Below are positions 24,263-32,767 of a DNA stretch of 64,000 nt, one piece after another (the first letter of the stretch is position 1; the number at the start of each line of letters is the position of its first letter). The position numbers were made by a program, and so were the translations under genes. The stretch comes from Candidatus Binatia bacterium. Its GTDB lineage: Bacteria; Desulfobacterota; Binatia; UBA9968. Below the pieces are notes generated by a model that worked only from the letters and a program-made list of their open reading frames with translations, was not told where the DNA came from and ran no database searches. The stretch is from assembly GCA_036504975.1 (NCBI GenBank), contig DASXUF010000080.1, positions 30,562-94,561 of the forward strand, given 5' to 3'.

Positions 24263-25240
24263 TCAGCGCGACAAATTTTTGAAGAAGCCGCTCTTTTCAA
24301 GCTCGTTATAGAAAGTGGCGTCGATAAATTCCTCGGCCTTGCGCCCCTTCGCCCTGGGATCCGTCTCCGCGGTTTGTGCGATAATGGTTTCGATCGCCTT
24401 GTAGGGTAGCCTCGGCGGTCTTTCGATAAAGTTCGTGGCGTATTCGTAGGACGATTCCAACGTTTCGCGGTCTTGAGTGCGCGTCCACTTCCCGATCGCT
24501 TTGATACCCAGTTCTTTGTCGCGAAACAGGCGATCTACGGCCTCGCTATAGGCCATCAGATACCGCTTCACGGTCTCGCGATCTTTCTTGACGGTCGAAC
24601 GGGTCGAAACGAGACTCGTGGTCGGGTAAGCGATCCCTTCTTTGGCGAAGTTGGCGAGCATGGCGTAACCGGCTTTCTTGGCCTTATAATCGCCGGGCGA
24701 AGACAGTATTCCTCCCTGGACGATCCCGGCCTGCATCCCGGCAAGAATCTCCGGCTGCCCTCCCATTTGGAGAATTTTTACATCGCGATCGGGTTCCATG
24801 CCCCACTTCTTTAGCAATAAGCGCAAAGAGCCGTCCGTCGATGCGCCGTAGCGGGTAATTCCCAAGGCTTTGCCTTTCAGGTCTTCTTGCCTTTTGATTG
24901 CCGGCTGGACGAAAAGGTAGAAGGACGGAACGTTGACCACGCCTCCAATGATCACAATGTCGCCGCCCGCAAGATTCACGTTAACGATATTGCCGCCGGC
25001 CAGAGCTAACGTGAACTCGCCCGCAATAATCGCTTGGGCCACTCTGCTGCCGCCGGCCACATAAACCGGATCGACGTAAAGGCCGTGCTTTTCAAAAATC
25101 CCGGCATCCTTGGCGAGGTAAAAGCCCGTTTGCGTCGCGCTGATGGCGCTGTAAGCGACGGCGATCCGCTTCGTTTGCGCATAAAGCGGCTGAATGAAAG
25201 AGAGGACCAACAGCGCCGAAAGAGTTGCCAATTTTTTCAT
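24263..25240 (-). CDS. NMT1/THI5-like ABC substrate-binding protein
   Basis: The 325-residue protein has a signal peptide (MKKLATLSALLVLSFIQPLYA) and the NMT1-fold pattern FYLAKDAGIFEKHGL, QAIIAGEFTLALAGG and DLKGKALGITRYGASTD. This family binds small organic ligands such as pyrimidines, taurine, phthalate or aromatic acids for ABC import. There is no permease or ATPase next to it. It stands upstream of the LLM oxidoreductase and molybdenum hydroxylase, so it may deliver their substrate. ATG 25240 has an AAAGGAG site. Confidence 0.9.
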   Translation of the reverse strand: MKKLATLSALLVLSFIQPLYAQTKRIAVAYSAISATQTGFYLAKDAGIFEKHGLYVDPVYVAGGSRVAQAIIAGEFTLALAGGNIVNVNLAGGDIVIIGGVVNVPSFYLFVQPAIKRQEDLKGKALGITRYGASTDGSLRLLLKKWGMEPDRDVKILQMGGQPEILAGMQAGIVQGGILSSPGDYKAKKAGYAMLANFAKEGIAYPTTSLVSTRSTVKKDRETVKRYLMAYSEAVDRLFRDKELGIKAIGKWTRTQDRETLESSYEYATNFIERPPRLPYKAIETIIAQTAETDPRAKGRKAEEFIDATFYNELEKSGFFKNLSR

Positions 25241-25334
25241 GACAGACTCCTTTCTTTTTGCGACAGTGAAGGTGCGTTTCTCATAACATAGAAAGCCGGA
25301 TTCGCCAATGGCAGGCCGACGGTCTCAAAGTGTG

Positions 25335-25363
25335 TTGACAACGCCGCTACGGCGGCATAAGAG
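25335..25363 (+). promoter_or_regulatory. Candidate promoter of the LVIVD-importer operon
   Basis: TTGACA (25335-25340), a 17-base spacer and TAAGAG (25358-25363) lie 40 bases upstream of ATG 25404. The 12-mer AGTGTGTTGACA is shared with the promoter-like site at 10971-10982. The spacer contains an inverted repeat, GCCGCTACGGCGGC. Confidence 0.4.
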
Positions 25364-25403
25364 ACGACTGTTCGCTGTTCCGAAAACGAGGGGAGCAGGC
25401 CGG

Positions 25404-26597
25404 ATGAAAGTCGAAGAGATCCAGGCGAAAAGCGAAAGCTGGAACGTGCGGCTGGTCGCCCACCACGATCTCAACGGCCACGGCGACGGCATGCAGTTGC
25501 TGAAGAACGGCCGTTACGTTTACATCGCCCACCTCGGAACTTCGCCGATGGCGCTCACGATCGTGGACGCCGCCGACCCCGCGGACCCGCGCGTCGTTAA
25601 CCAGATGCCGCACCCGTCCAATACACATGCGCACAAGGTGCAAATTGCCGGGGATATCCTGATCCAAAATCAAGAGCGCCCCTACTTCGATAAAACGCTC
25701 GGCGCCAGCGTGCCCAATGAGGCCGGCATCCGCATCTACAGCATCGAGAAGCCGGCCGAGCCGCGCGAGATCGGCTACATGAAAATTCCCGGCAAGGGCG
25801 TGCACCGCATGTGGTTCAGCGACGGCCAATACGCGCACGTCGGCGCGATGATCCTTGGCATCAAAGAGCGCGCGTATCTCATCGCGGATATTTCAAATCC
25901 TTCCAATCCCAGGCAGGCCGGCGTGTGGTGGATTCCCGGAACGAAAGAGGGCGAGGAGACGCCGCCGGAATGGACGCCGTTTCCCGGCGAGCATTTCCAC
26001 GTGCACGGAATCATTCCCGACGGTCATCGGGCTTACGTCGCCATGGTGGACGCCGGCATGGCGATTCTCGACATCTCCGATGTGAGCAAGCCGAAGACGA
26101 TCAGCCGCATCGACTGGAGCCCGCCCTTCGGCGGCTACGCGCACACGACCTTGCCGCTGCCAGGAAGAAAGCTCGTCGTCGCCGTCGACGAGTCGGTCAA
26201 GTACGATTGCCAGGAAGGGGAGAAGCGCGTCTGGCTGATCGATGTCCGCGAGGAAAGAAATCCGGTGATCGTCGGCACGTGTCCGGTGCCCGAAGGCGAT
26301 TTCTGCAAGCGCGGGCTCCGCTTCGGGCCGCACAACGTGCACGAGAACGGGCCCGGATCGTTCCAGAGCGAGAACATTATCTTCGTCACTTACTACAACG
26401 CCGGCCTCCGCGTCTTCGACATCAGAAATCAGTACCGCCCGGAGGAAGTAGGTTTCTTTATTCCGCCGCCGCCCGAAGGGCAGAAGGCGCCGATGTTCAA
26501 CGACCTCTACGTCGATGCGGACGGGCTGATCTATGTCACCGACCGGATCAAGGGCGGTCTGTACATCCTGGAATACACCGGACCGAAGATTCAGTAA
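25404..26597 (+). CDS. LVIVD-repeat beta-propeller protein
   Basis: I chose ATG 25404 (GGGAG 8 bases upstream); the frame is open from 25308, but that would place the promoter-like site inside the gene. The 397-residue product has seven LVIVD-like units ending in xxxDxxxPxxPxxxG: ALTIVDAADPADPRVV, GIRIYSIEKPAEPREIG, AYLIADISNPSNPRQAG, MAILDISDVSKPKTI, VWLIDVREERNPVIVG, LRVFDIRNQYRPEEVG and LYILEYTG. His-rich segments (NTHAHKV, GEHFHVHGI, GPHNVHENG) could bind metal. No signal peptide. It heads the importer operon that follows. Confidence 0.85.
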   Translation: MKVEEIQAKSESWNVRLVAHHDLNGHGDGMQLLKNGRYVYIAHLGTSPMALTIVDAADPADPRVVNQMPHPSNTHAHKVQIAGDILIQNQERPYFDKTLGASVPNEAGIRIYSIEKPAEPREIGYMKIPGKGVHRMWFSDGQYAHVGAMILGIKERAYLIADISNPSNPRQAGVWWIPGTKEGEETPPEWTPFPGEHFHVHGIIPDGHRAYVAMVDAGMAILDISDVSKPKTISRIDWSPPFGGYAHTTLPLPGRKLVVAVDESVKYDCQEGEKRVWLIDVREERNPVIVGTCPVPEGDFCKRGLRFGPHNVHENGPGSFQSENIIFVTYYNAGLRVFDIRNQYRPEEVGFFIPPPPEGQKAPMFNDLYVDADGLIYVTDRIKGGLYILEYTGPKIQ

Positions 26598-26619
26598 CGC
26601 CGCAATTAGGAGACGGGAT

Positions 26620-27651
26620 ATGAAACGCTTCACATTCCTGCTCATGAGCATCGCCGCTCCGCTGCTCTTCGCCAAGCAGCTCCCCGCCGCGTCCGTGTCG
26701 AACATGGAGCAGTTGATCGCCGCGGCGAAAAAAGAGGGGACGTTGGAGCTGCTCGCCCCTTCGACGCTCGGCCCGAAAGGCGCCCAGGCTCTCGGCGCGG
26801 GCTTCAATCAAAAATACGGTCCCGGCATCAAGGTGAATTATAGCCCGTCGAACAACATGGTCGGCGACGTCGCCAAGATAGTAACGCAGGGCGCCGCCGG
26901 CGCGCCGCCGGAGTGGGACCTTATGGTCGTTACCGACGCGCACCACGCGACGCTGTGGCTCAGAAAACTGCATCAGCCGTTCGACTACGCGAAGCTCGGC
27001 ATCAATCCCAAATGGACGCAGTACGACAACGGGACCATCATTCTCGCCAACCAGTTCGTCTATCCCGCGTACAATAAAACCAGTCTGCCGGCGAAGGACG
27101 TGCCGGCCAAGTGGGAAGACCTCCTCGATCCCAAGTGGAAAGGCAAGCTCGGCATGTCCACGACCACGCATCATCTGGCGCGGCTCGCGGCCGGCGCCTG
27201 GGGCGAAAAGCAAACCACCGAGTACGTCAGGGCTCTGGCCAAGCAGGGGCTGATTCTAGGCACGATGGGATCGCTCTACGGGAGGCTCCTCACCGGAGAA
27301 ATCCTCGGCATCGCGACGCTGACGGACAGCTACATCAATACGGCGAAGCAGAGCGGCGCGCCGATCGTTCACGCCGATAAGATCGAGCCGGTGATATCGC
27401 CCGCGTACAACGCCGGCGTGCCGAAAGGCGCGGCGCATCCCAACGCGGGCGCGCTGTTCGCGATTTTCTTGACGACGGCCGAAGGGCAGAAGCTCTGGGA
27501 AGAATACGGCGGGCAGACCTCCGCCTTTATCCCCGGGACGACCGCGTACAAGTACGCGCAGGGGAAAAAGGTGCTTTACATGAGCCCCGACCAGGCCGAG
27601 ATGATCGACCGGCTGTCCACCGAATACGGAAAAATTCTGGGCTTCCAGTGA
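26620..27651 (+). CDS. Extracellular solute-binding protein (iron/polyamine type), copy A
   Basis: ATG 26620 follows TTAGGAGACGGGAT and gives 343 residues with a signal peptide (MKRFTFLLMSIAAPLLFAKQLPAA). The two-lobed family-1/AfuA-like fold is indicated by STLGPKGAQALGAGFNQKYG, PPEWDLMVVTD, KWEDLLDPKWKGKLGM and a C-terminal GTTAYKYAQGKK. It is expected to deliver ferric iron or a small organic ligand to the permease encoded downstream. Copy B at 28585 has exactly the same length and closely similar motifs. Confidence 0.88.
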   Translation: MKRFTFLLMSIAAPLLFAKQLPAASVSNMEQLIAAAKKEGTLELLAPSTLGPKGAQALGAGFNQKYGPGIKVNYSPSNNMVGDVAKIVTQGAAGAPPEWDLMVVTDAHHATLWLRKLHQPFDYAKLGINPKWTQYDNGTIILANQFVYPAYNKTSLPAKDVPAKWEDLLDPKWKGKLGMSTTTHHLARLAAGAWGEKQTTEYVRALAKQGLILGTMGSLYGRLLTGEILGIATLTDSYINTAKQSGAPIVHADKIEPVISPAYNAGVPKGAAHPNAGALFAIFLTTAEGQKLWEEYGGQTSAFIPGTTAYKYAQGKKVLYMSPDQAEMIDRLSTEYGKILGFQ

Positions 27652-27663
27652 GAGAAGAAAGAT

Positions 27664-28545
27664 TTGGCCGGCTTGGTTAAATTGCGCGTCAACGTTTTCA
27701 ACGTGGACGCGGCGCTGAGCGTCGGCCGCGGGGGCGGGCTCTTCGCCGCGGGCGGTCTCGACGTCGAGATCACGATCACGCCGAACTCGACGGACCAGAT
27801 GCGCGGCCTCGGCCGCGGCTCGTGGGAGATCGTCTCCACCGCTTTCGACAACGTCCTCGGCTGGTCGGGGCGGGAAGGCGCCGAGATCGTCGCCGTCGCG
27901 CAAGTGGCGCAAGGAATCGTCCTGCCGATTTTCGTTCGCCCGGAAATTCACGACTGGAAAGATCTCCGAGGGAAACGGCTCGCCGTCGACGCCGTCGATA
28001 CGGCCTATGCTCTGGTGTTGCGCCGGATTCTCCTCGCGCACGGTCTCGATCTCGAGCGGGGAGATTACGAGCTCGTGGCCGTCGGCGCCACTGGCCATCG
28101 CCTCGATTCGATGGACCGCGGCGAGACTTTCGCCGCGATCTTGAACGCGCCGTGGGAGGGCAAGGCGTCGGCGGCCGGCCACCGGCGGCTGGCCGACCAT
28201 CGCGAAGTCCTTCCCGACTATCCCGGCGGCGTCTTCGCGGTCGCGCGGAAATGGGCCGGTGAAAACCGTGAGCTGCTGGTGAGATTTCTGCGCGTCTGGA
28301 ACGACGCTCTCCGCTGGACTCACGATCAGAGAAACCGGGCGGAAGCGATCAGAGTCGTCGGCGCCGATCAGGCGGTGGACGAGAAGCTTGCCGGCGCGCG
28401 CCTCGCCCAGTTGCACCCGGACGGGCAGTTGAATATGGAAGGCCTGCGCATCGTTCTCGACCTCCGCGCCGGCGTCGGTCTCACGCCGACGATGGGAAAA
28501 GATATAGAGCGCTACTACGACGCGAGCTATTACCGGGAAATTTAG
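27664..28545 (+). CDS. NMT1-like periplasmic-binding-fold protein lacking a signal peptide
   Basis: The 293-residue protein starts at TTG 27664; the stop of the preceding gene lies in the same frame 13 bases upstream, so no signal peptide can be hidden. The NMT1-fold pattern is clear: RGGGLFAAGGLDVEI, DLRGKRLAVDAVDTAYA, GGVFAVARKW. It is therefore likely a cytoplasmic binding protein or sensor, or an enzyme of that fold. It sits between the two paralogous exported binding proteins of the importer, at operon-like spacing. Confidence 0.82.
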   Translation: MAGLVKLRVNVFNVDAALSVGRGGGLFAAGGLDVEITITPNSTDQMRGLGRGSWEIVSTAFDNVLGWSGREGAEIVAVAQVAQGIVLPIFVRPEIHDWKDLRGKRLAVDAVDTAYALVLRRILLAHGLDLERGDYELVAVGATGHRLDSMDRGETFAAILNAPWEGKASAAGHRRLADHREVLPDYPGGVFAVARKWAGENRELLVRFLRVWNDALRWTHDQRNRAEAIRVVGADQAVDEKLAGARLAQLHPDGQLNMEGLRIVLDLRAGVGLTPTMGKDIERYYDASYYREI

Positions 28546-28584
28546 GATGATGTCTCAATCAAATCGGGTTCAAGGAGGAAAAGC

Positions 28585-29616
28585 ATGAAGAGCGTCAGGC
28601 GGATTCGGATTTTTTATGCGACGGTATTGATGGTCTCAAGCTGGTCCGGATCGGTTGCCGCCGCGCCGGTCGACGATCTCATCGCCGGCGCCAAGAAGGA
28701 AGGCGTCATCGAATTCTACGGCCCTTCGACGTTGGGCCCGGACGGCGCGCAGGCTTTAGCCGCGGCCTTCAACAAAAAATATGATCTGAAGGTCAAATTG
28801 AACTACAGCGCCTCCGGCAACATGACGCGCGACACCGCCAAAGTCGTCGGGCTTTCCGCCTCGGGACAGCCGCCGGAGTGGGACATCATGGTCGTCACGG
28901 ACGCTCATCACGGCTCGCTCTGGCTGAGAAAGTTGCAAAAACCTTTTGACTACACCACCCTCGGCGTCGCGAAAAGCCGCATCGAGTACGATAACGGCAC
29001 GGTTTCGGTCGCCAATCAGTTCGCGCTCCCGGCCTACAACAGCAAGATTCTGCCGGCCAAAGACGCGCCGAAAAAATGGGAAGATCTGCTCGATCCGAAA
29101 TGGAAAGGCAAGCTCGGCGTCATCAATTCGACGCACCACTGGGGGCGCTTGGCCGCCGGACCATGGGGCGAAGAGAAAACGATCGATTTCGTAAAAAAAC
29201 TTTCCGCCCAGAAGCCCATTCTGACCCGAGCGGGGGAAATGGCGCAACGGTTGATTTTGGGCGAAGTGCTCGTCTCGGCGACTTTGCAAGACAGCCAGCT
29301 CCACGAGGCGAAGGAGTCGGGCGCGCCGCTCGTTTTCGCCGAACAGGTTCAGCCGGTGATCTCGCCCGAGTATCACGTCGGCGTGTTGAAAAACGCGCCC
29401 CATCCGAACGTGGGGCATCTCTTCGTGGCGTTCATGACTTCAGCGGAGGTCCAGCCGATCTGGGAAAAATATACCGGCCATACTTCGGCGCACGTGCCCG
29501 GAACCGCGGCATATAAATTCGCTCAAGGGAAGCAAGTCGTCTACATGAAACAAGACCAGGCCGATAAGGTCGACAAGGTATCGCGGCAAATCGGCAAGAT
29601 CCTCGGCTTCGATTGA
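28585..29616 (+). CDS. Extracellular solute-binding protein (iron/polyamine type), copy B
   Basis: The 343-residue paralog of copy A has a signal peptide (core ATVLMVSSWSGSVAAA) and matching motifs STLGPDGAQALAAAFNKKY, PPEWDIMVVTDAHHGSLWLRK and KWEDLLDPKWKGKLGV. ATG 28585 follows AAGGAGGAAAAGC. It is encoded directly before the permease, so it is the likely main binding protein; copy A may bind a related ligand. Both copies keep the DAHH motif, which could contact a metal (inference). Confidence 0.88.
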   Translation: MKSVRRIRIFYATVLMVSSWSGSVAAAPVDDLIAGAKKEGVIEFYGPSTLGPDGAQALAAAFNKKYDLKVKLNYSASGNMTRDTAKVVGLSASGQPPEWDIMVVTDAHHGSLWLRKLQKPFDYTTLGVAKSRIEYDNGTVSVANQFALPAYNSKILPAKDAPKKWEDLLDPKWKGKLGVINSTHHWGRLAAGPWGEEKTIDFVKKLSAQKPILTRAGEMAQRLILGEVLVSATLQDSQLHEAKESGAPLVFAEQVQPVISPEYHVGVLKNAPHPNVGHLFVAFMTSAEVQPIWEKYTGHTSAHVPGTAAYKFAQGKQVVYMKQDQADKVDKVSRQIGKILGFD

Positions 29617-29648
29617 TGGCGCGAGCCGGGCGCTGAAGGATAACGGAT

Positions 29649-31409
29649 ATGAAAGCGGAAACGGGCTACGAAGCGACCCTGGGCGGCTGGGACTTTTTGG
29701 GCCGCTTGAAGCCCCAGGGAGTCACGCTTTTCGCGACCGGACTTTCGCTGTTCCTGCTGCTGTTGATCGGATTGCCGGTGGCGATGGTCATCCTCATGAG
29801 CCTGCGCACCGGCTTCCCGGGTGAAAGCGTTCCTTTCACCCTGCAGAATTTTGCCGAGGTTTATTTGACTCCGAGGACCTATGAAATTCTGCTCAACACT
29901 TTGATTTTTACCGTATCCAGCGTCGCCGTGACGCTTTTGATCGCGGTCCCGCTGGTGTGGATTCTGATGCGCACGGATGTGCCGTTCAAGAAAACGATCT
30001 ACGTTCTGCTCACGGTCGGCATCTTGATTCCGGTGTTCCTCAGGACCATCGCATGGATTTTGTTGCTCAGCCCGCGCATCGGATTGGTGAACAGGTGGCT
30101 GCAGCAATGGTTCGATCTGGCCGGTCCGCCGCTCAATTTGTATAGCCTGCCGGGGATGGCCTTCGTGCAGGGAGTTTCTTTCGTGCCCGGCGCCTTTTTC
30201 ATGTTGGCGGCGGCTTACCGCTCCATGGACCCATCGCTGGAAGAGGCGGCCTATACCTCGGGCGTCGGCAAGCTCAGAACTTTTTTGAAGATCAATATAC
30301 CGATCACGCTTCCGGCCATTGCCGCCGTCATGGTTTACCTCTTCATGACAGGAATCGCGGTGTTCGAAGTGCCGGCGATTATCGGATTGCCGGCGCGCAT
30401 TCTCGTTCTGAGCTCGCTCATCTATACCGCTACGACGCCTTCGACCGGGTTGCCGGATTACGGCGTCGCCGGCGCGTACGGCGCTATCATGCTCGTCCTC
30501 GGCCTCGTGCTCGCTTTCCTTTACGTCCGGCTCGTCAAGCAGGGAAAAAAGTACACCGTGATCACGGGGCGGGGCTATCGTCCGCGCGAGATCGCGCTGG
30601 GGCGGTGGAAATGGGCGGCGCTGGCTTTCGTTTTCTTTTATCTCTCGATCGAGGTTTTCATTCCATTCGTCGTTTTGTTGTGGGCGTCTCTCCTGCCGTA
30701 TTTGCAGCTTCCGTCAGCCGAAGCGCTGTCGTCCCTCACGCTCAAGCATTACATCGACATCCCGTCTCACGTCGGCGCCCGGCCGTTCGTCAACACCTTG
30801 ATTCTCATGTTCACCGTGCCTACGGTGACGATGGTTTTGAGCGTGCTGGTTTCATGGATCGTGATCCGAACGCAGGTCTCGTTCCGCGGATTTCTCGACA
30901 CGCTGGCTTTTATTCCGCACGCGGTTCCGGGAATTCTCATGGCCGTGGGCCTGGCGTATCTGGGGCTCGCCTATCGAAATTACTTTCCCTTGTACGGCAC
31001 GATTTTCATCATCGTCGTCGCCCATACGATCAACTGGATCGCTTACGGCACGCGGACCACGAACAGCGTCATGATCCAGGTGCACCGCGAGTTGGAAGAG
31101 GCGGGCCGGGTTTCAGGGGCCTCCGCGCCGCGCGTTTTGGGGAAAATCGTTTTGCCGCTCATCGCTGCGGGCGTCATGAATAGCTGGATTTGGATCGGCA
31201 TGCTTTCGTACCGAGAAGTTACCATGTCCTTAACGCTGCTGACCCGCAACAATGTCGTCGTCTCCACCGTGGTCTGGCAATTTTGGGGCAGTGGCTGGGT
31301 GCCTCAGGTCTCGGCCTTGGGAGTCATCTTGATTCTTTTCGCGGTGATCGTCGTCGGCACGGTGCGTTTCGCGCTTTCTCGCATCGGCGAAATCGGCGCG
31401 GCGTCTTAG
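29649..31409 (+). CDS. ABC importer permease with two fused transmembrane domains
   Basis: The 586-residue protein contains two binding-protein-dependent permease domains, each with an EAA loop: LEEAAYTSGVGKLRTFLKI (~200) and LEEAGRVSGASAPRVLGKI (~485). This is the FbpB-type fused arrangement used by ferric-iron importers, and about twelve transmembrane helices are predicted. It should pair with the ATPase at 31511 and the binding proteins upstream. The gap to the ATPase contains an inverted repeat. Confidence 0.92.
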   Translation: MKAETGYEATLGGWDFLGRLKPQGVTLFATGLSLFLLLLIGLPVAMVILMSLRTGFPGESVPFTLQNFAEVYLTPRTYEILLNTLIFTVSSVAVTLLIAVPLVWILMRTDVPFKKTIYVLLTVGILIPVFLRTIAWILLLSPRIGLVNRWLQQWFDLAGPPLNLYSLPGMAFVQGVSFVPGAFFMLAAAYRSMDPSLEEAAYTSGVGKLRTFLKINIPITLPAIAAVMVYLFMTGIAVFEVPAIIGLPARILVLSSLIYTATTPSTGLPDYGVAGAYGAIMLVLGLVLAFLYVRLVKQGKKYTVITGRGYRPREIALGRWKWAALAFVFFYLSIEVFIPFVVLLWASLLPYLQLPSAEALSSLTLKHYIDIPSHVGARPFVNTLILMFTVPTVTMVLSVLVSWIVIRTQVSFRGFLDTLAFIPHAVPGILMAVGLAYLGLAYRNYFPLYGTIFIIVVAHTINWIAYGTRTTNSVMIQVHRELEEAGRVSGASAPRVLGKIVLPLIAAGVMNSWIWIGMLSYREVTMSLTLLTRNNVVVSTVVWQFWGSGWVPQVSALGVILILFAVIVVGTVRFALSRIGEIGAAS

Positions 31410-31420
31410 CGCTTCGCGCA

Positions 31421-31490
31421 TGGCAAATTACAAATCTCAGATTTCAAAGTCGGATGCTTATCTGAAATATGAGATATGAGATTTGAGATT
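31421..31490. repeat. AAATCTCAGATTTC-type inverted repeat
   Basis: CAAATCTCAGATTTCAAA (31431-31448) faces TGAGATATGAGATTTGAGAT within 31463-31490. It is yet another AT-rich family and lies between the permease and ATPase genes of one operon. Confidence 0.7.
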
Positions 31491-31510
31491 CCGAGCGTGA
31501 GCGAGGAAAG

Positions 31511-32575
31511 ATGATCAGCATCAAAGGACTACAGAAATCCTTCATCGCTCATCAAGGCCGAGTCGATGCGTTGAAGAATATCGACCTGGAGGTCGGCGAG
31601 GGGGAGTTCTGTGTCCTCCTGGGCCCGAGCGGCTGCGGCAAGACGACGACGCTGCGCTGCGTGGCGGGCCTGGAGCGGCCGGACGACGGGGAAATCGAAA
31701 TCGCCGGCAAGCTCGTCAACTCTGCCCGCCGAAAAGTTTATGTTTCCACCGAGCGGCGCGACCTGGGCATGGTTTTTCAGTCTTACGCGATTTGGCCGCA
31801 CATGAACGTTTTTCAAAACGTCGCTTTCCCTCTGACTCAAGGACAGAGGAGATGCGCGCGCTCGGCCGTCGGAGAAAAAGTTCGCGCCGCCCTCAGGCGC
31901 GTCCAGCTCGACGGGCTCGAAGACCGGCCGGCGACGGACTTGAGCGGCGGCCAGCAGCAGCGCGTGGCCATGGCTCGCGCCATGGTGACGGAGCCCAAGA
32001 TATTGCTCATGGACGAGCCGCTCAGTAACCTCGACGCCCGCTTGCGCGAGCAGATGCGCGTGGAACTAAAAAAGATCACCAAGGCCATCGGCGTCACGAC
32101 GCTTTACGTGACGCACGATCAGGCGGAAGCTTTGAGTTTGGGAGATAAAGTTTGCGTGATGGATCGCGGTGAAATTCTTCAGGTGGCTCAGCCGAACGAA
32201 ATATACGCCAGGCCGTCCAGCCTGTTTGTCGCGCAATTCGTCGGCGAGATGAATTTCGTCAAGGGCAAGGTGGCGGGCGCCGGACAAGTCGAATGCCCGC
32301 TGGGAACTCTCGCTGTCCGCGTGCCAAAAGGCCTTCAGTCGGCAAGCCCGGTTACGTTGGCGATTCGACCGGAACACATCAGTCTCGGCCCGGCGGACGG
32401 CTTCCTGACGGGAACCATCACGAGCAAGAACTACCTGGGAGACTCGGCTCTCCTCGAAGTGGACGTCAACGGCGTCAACCTCCTCGTCAAGCTAGCCGGC
32501 GATACGGAATTTTTCGTGGGACAGAAAGCCGGAGTCCTTTTGCCGCCCGAGCGCTGGCGTGTGTTTCCGGAATAA
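31511..32575 (+). CDS. ABC importer ATPase with TOBE domain (FbpC/PotA type)
   Basis: The 354-residue protein has Walker A GPSGCGKTTT (~38-47), Q-loop MVFQSYAIWPHM, signature LSGGQQQRVAMA, Walker B ILLMDEPLSNLD and H-loop VTHDQAEA. These are followed by a C-terminal TOBE domain (LAIRPEHISLG) that often senses the substrate or a regulator. It energises the fused permease encoded upstream. ATG 31511 follows GAGGAAAG. It is the last gene of the LVIVD/binding-protein operon. Confidence 0.93.
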   Translation: MISIKGLQKSFIAHQGRVDALKNIDLEVGEGEFCVLLGPSGCGKTTTLRCVAGLERPDDGEIEIAGKLVNSARRKVYVSTERRDLGMVFQSYAIWPHMNVFQNVAFPLTQGQRRCARSAVGEKVRAALRRVQLDGLEDRPATDLSGGQQQRVAMARAMVTEPKILLMDEPLSNLDARLREQMRVELKKITKAIGVTTLYVTHDQAEALSLGDKVCVMDRGEILQVAQPNEIYARPSSLFVAQFVGEMNFVKGKVAGAGQVECPLGTLAVRVPKGLQSASPVTLAIRPEHISLGPADGFLTGTITSKNYLGDSALLEVDVNGVNLLVKLAGDTEFFVGQKAGVLLPPERWRVFPE

Positions 32576-32624
32576 CCTCAGGCCGGCCATAAGGCCTCCT
32601 CCCGTCACTTACATAGCTTTTAAA

Positions 32625-32723
32625 CTCCGTTCATGGTTCGACTAAGCTCACCACGAACGGAGCGGGTCGGGATCGCAGCGATCATTAGCCGTTCGTCCTG
32701 AGCCCCGTCGAAGGATGAACGGC
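32625..32723. repeat. Pair of CCGTTC...GAACGG hairpin units
   Basis: CTCCGTTC (32625-32632) pairs with GAACGGAG (32655-32662), and GCCGTTC (32688-32694) pairs with GAACGGC (32717-32723). The loops hold GGTTCGACTAAGCTCACCAC and TCCTGAGCCCCGTCGAAGGA, linking this to the family at 19.7 and 24.2 kb. It fills the gap before the acyl-CoA synthetase gene. Confidence 0.8.
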
Positions 32724-32767
32724 ATCAAACTTGAACTACAAATGCGGCTGTGACATAGGAAGCCATT

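Noticed and set aside
21895-24409. Long plus-strand frames opposite the molybdenum hydroxylase and LLM genes
   Set aside because: Same shadow composition, no start sites, and full-length known families on the minus strand.
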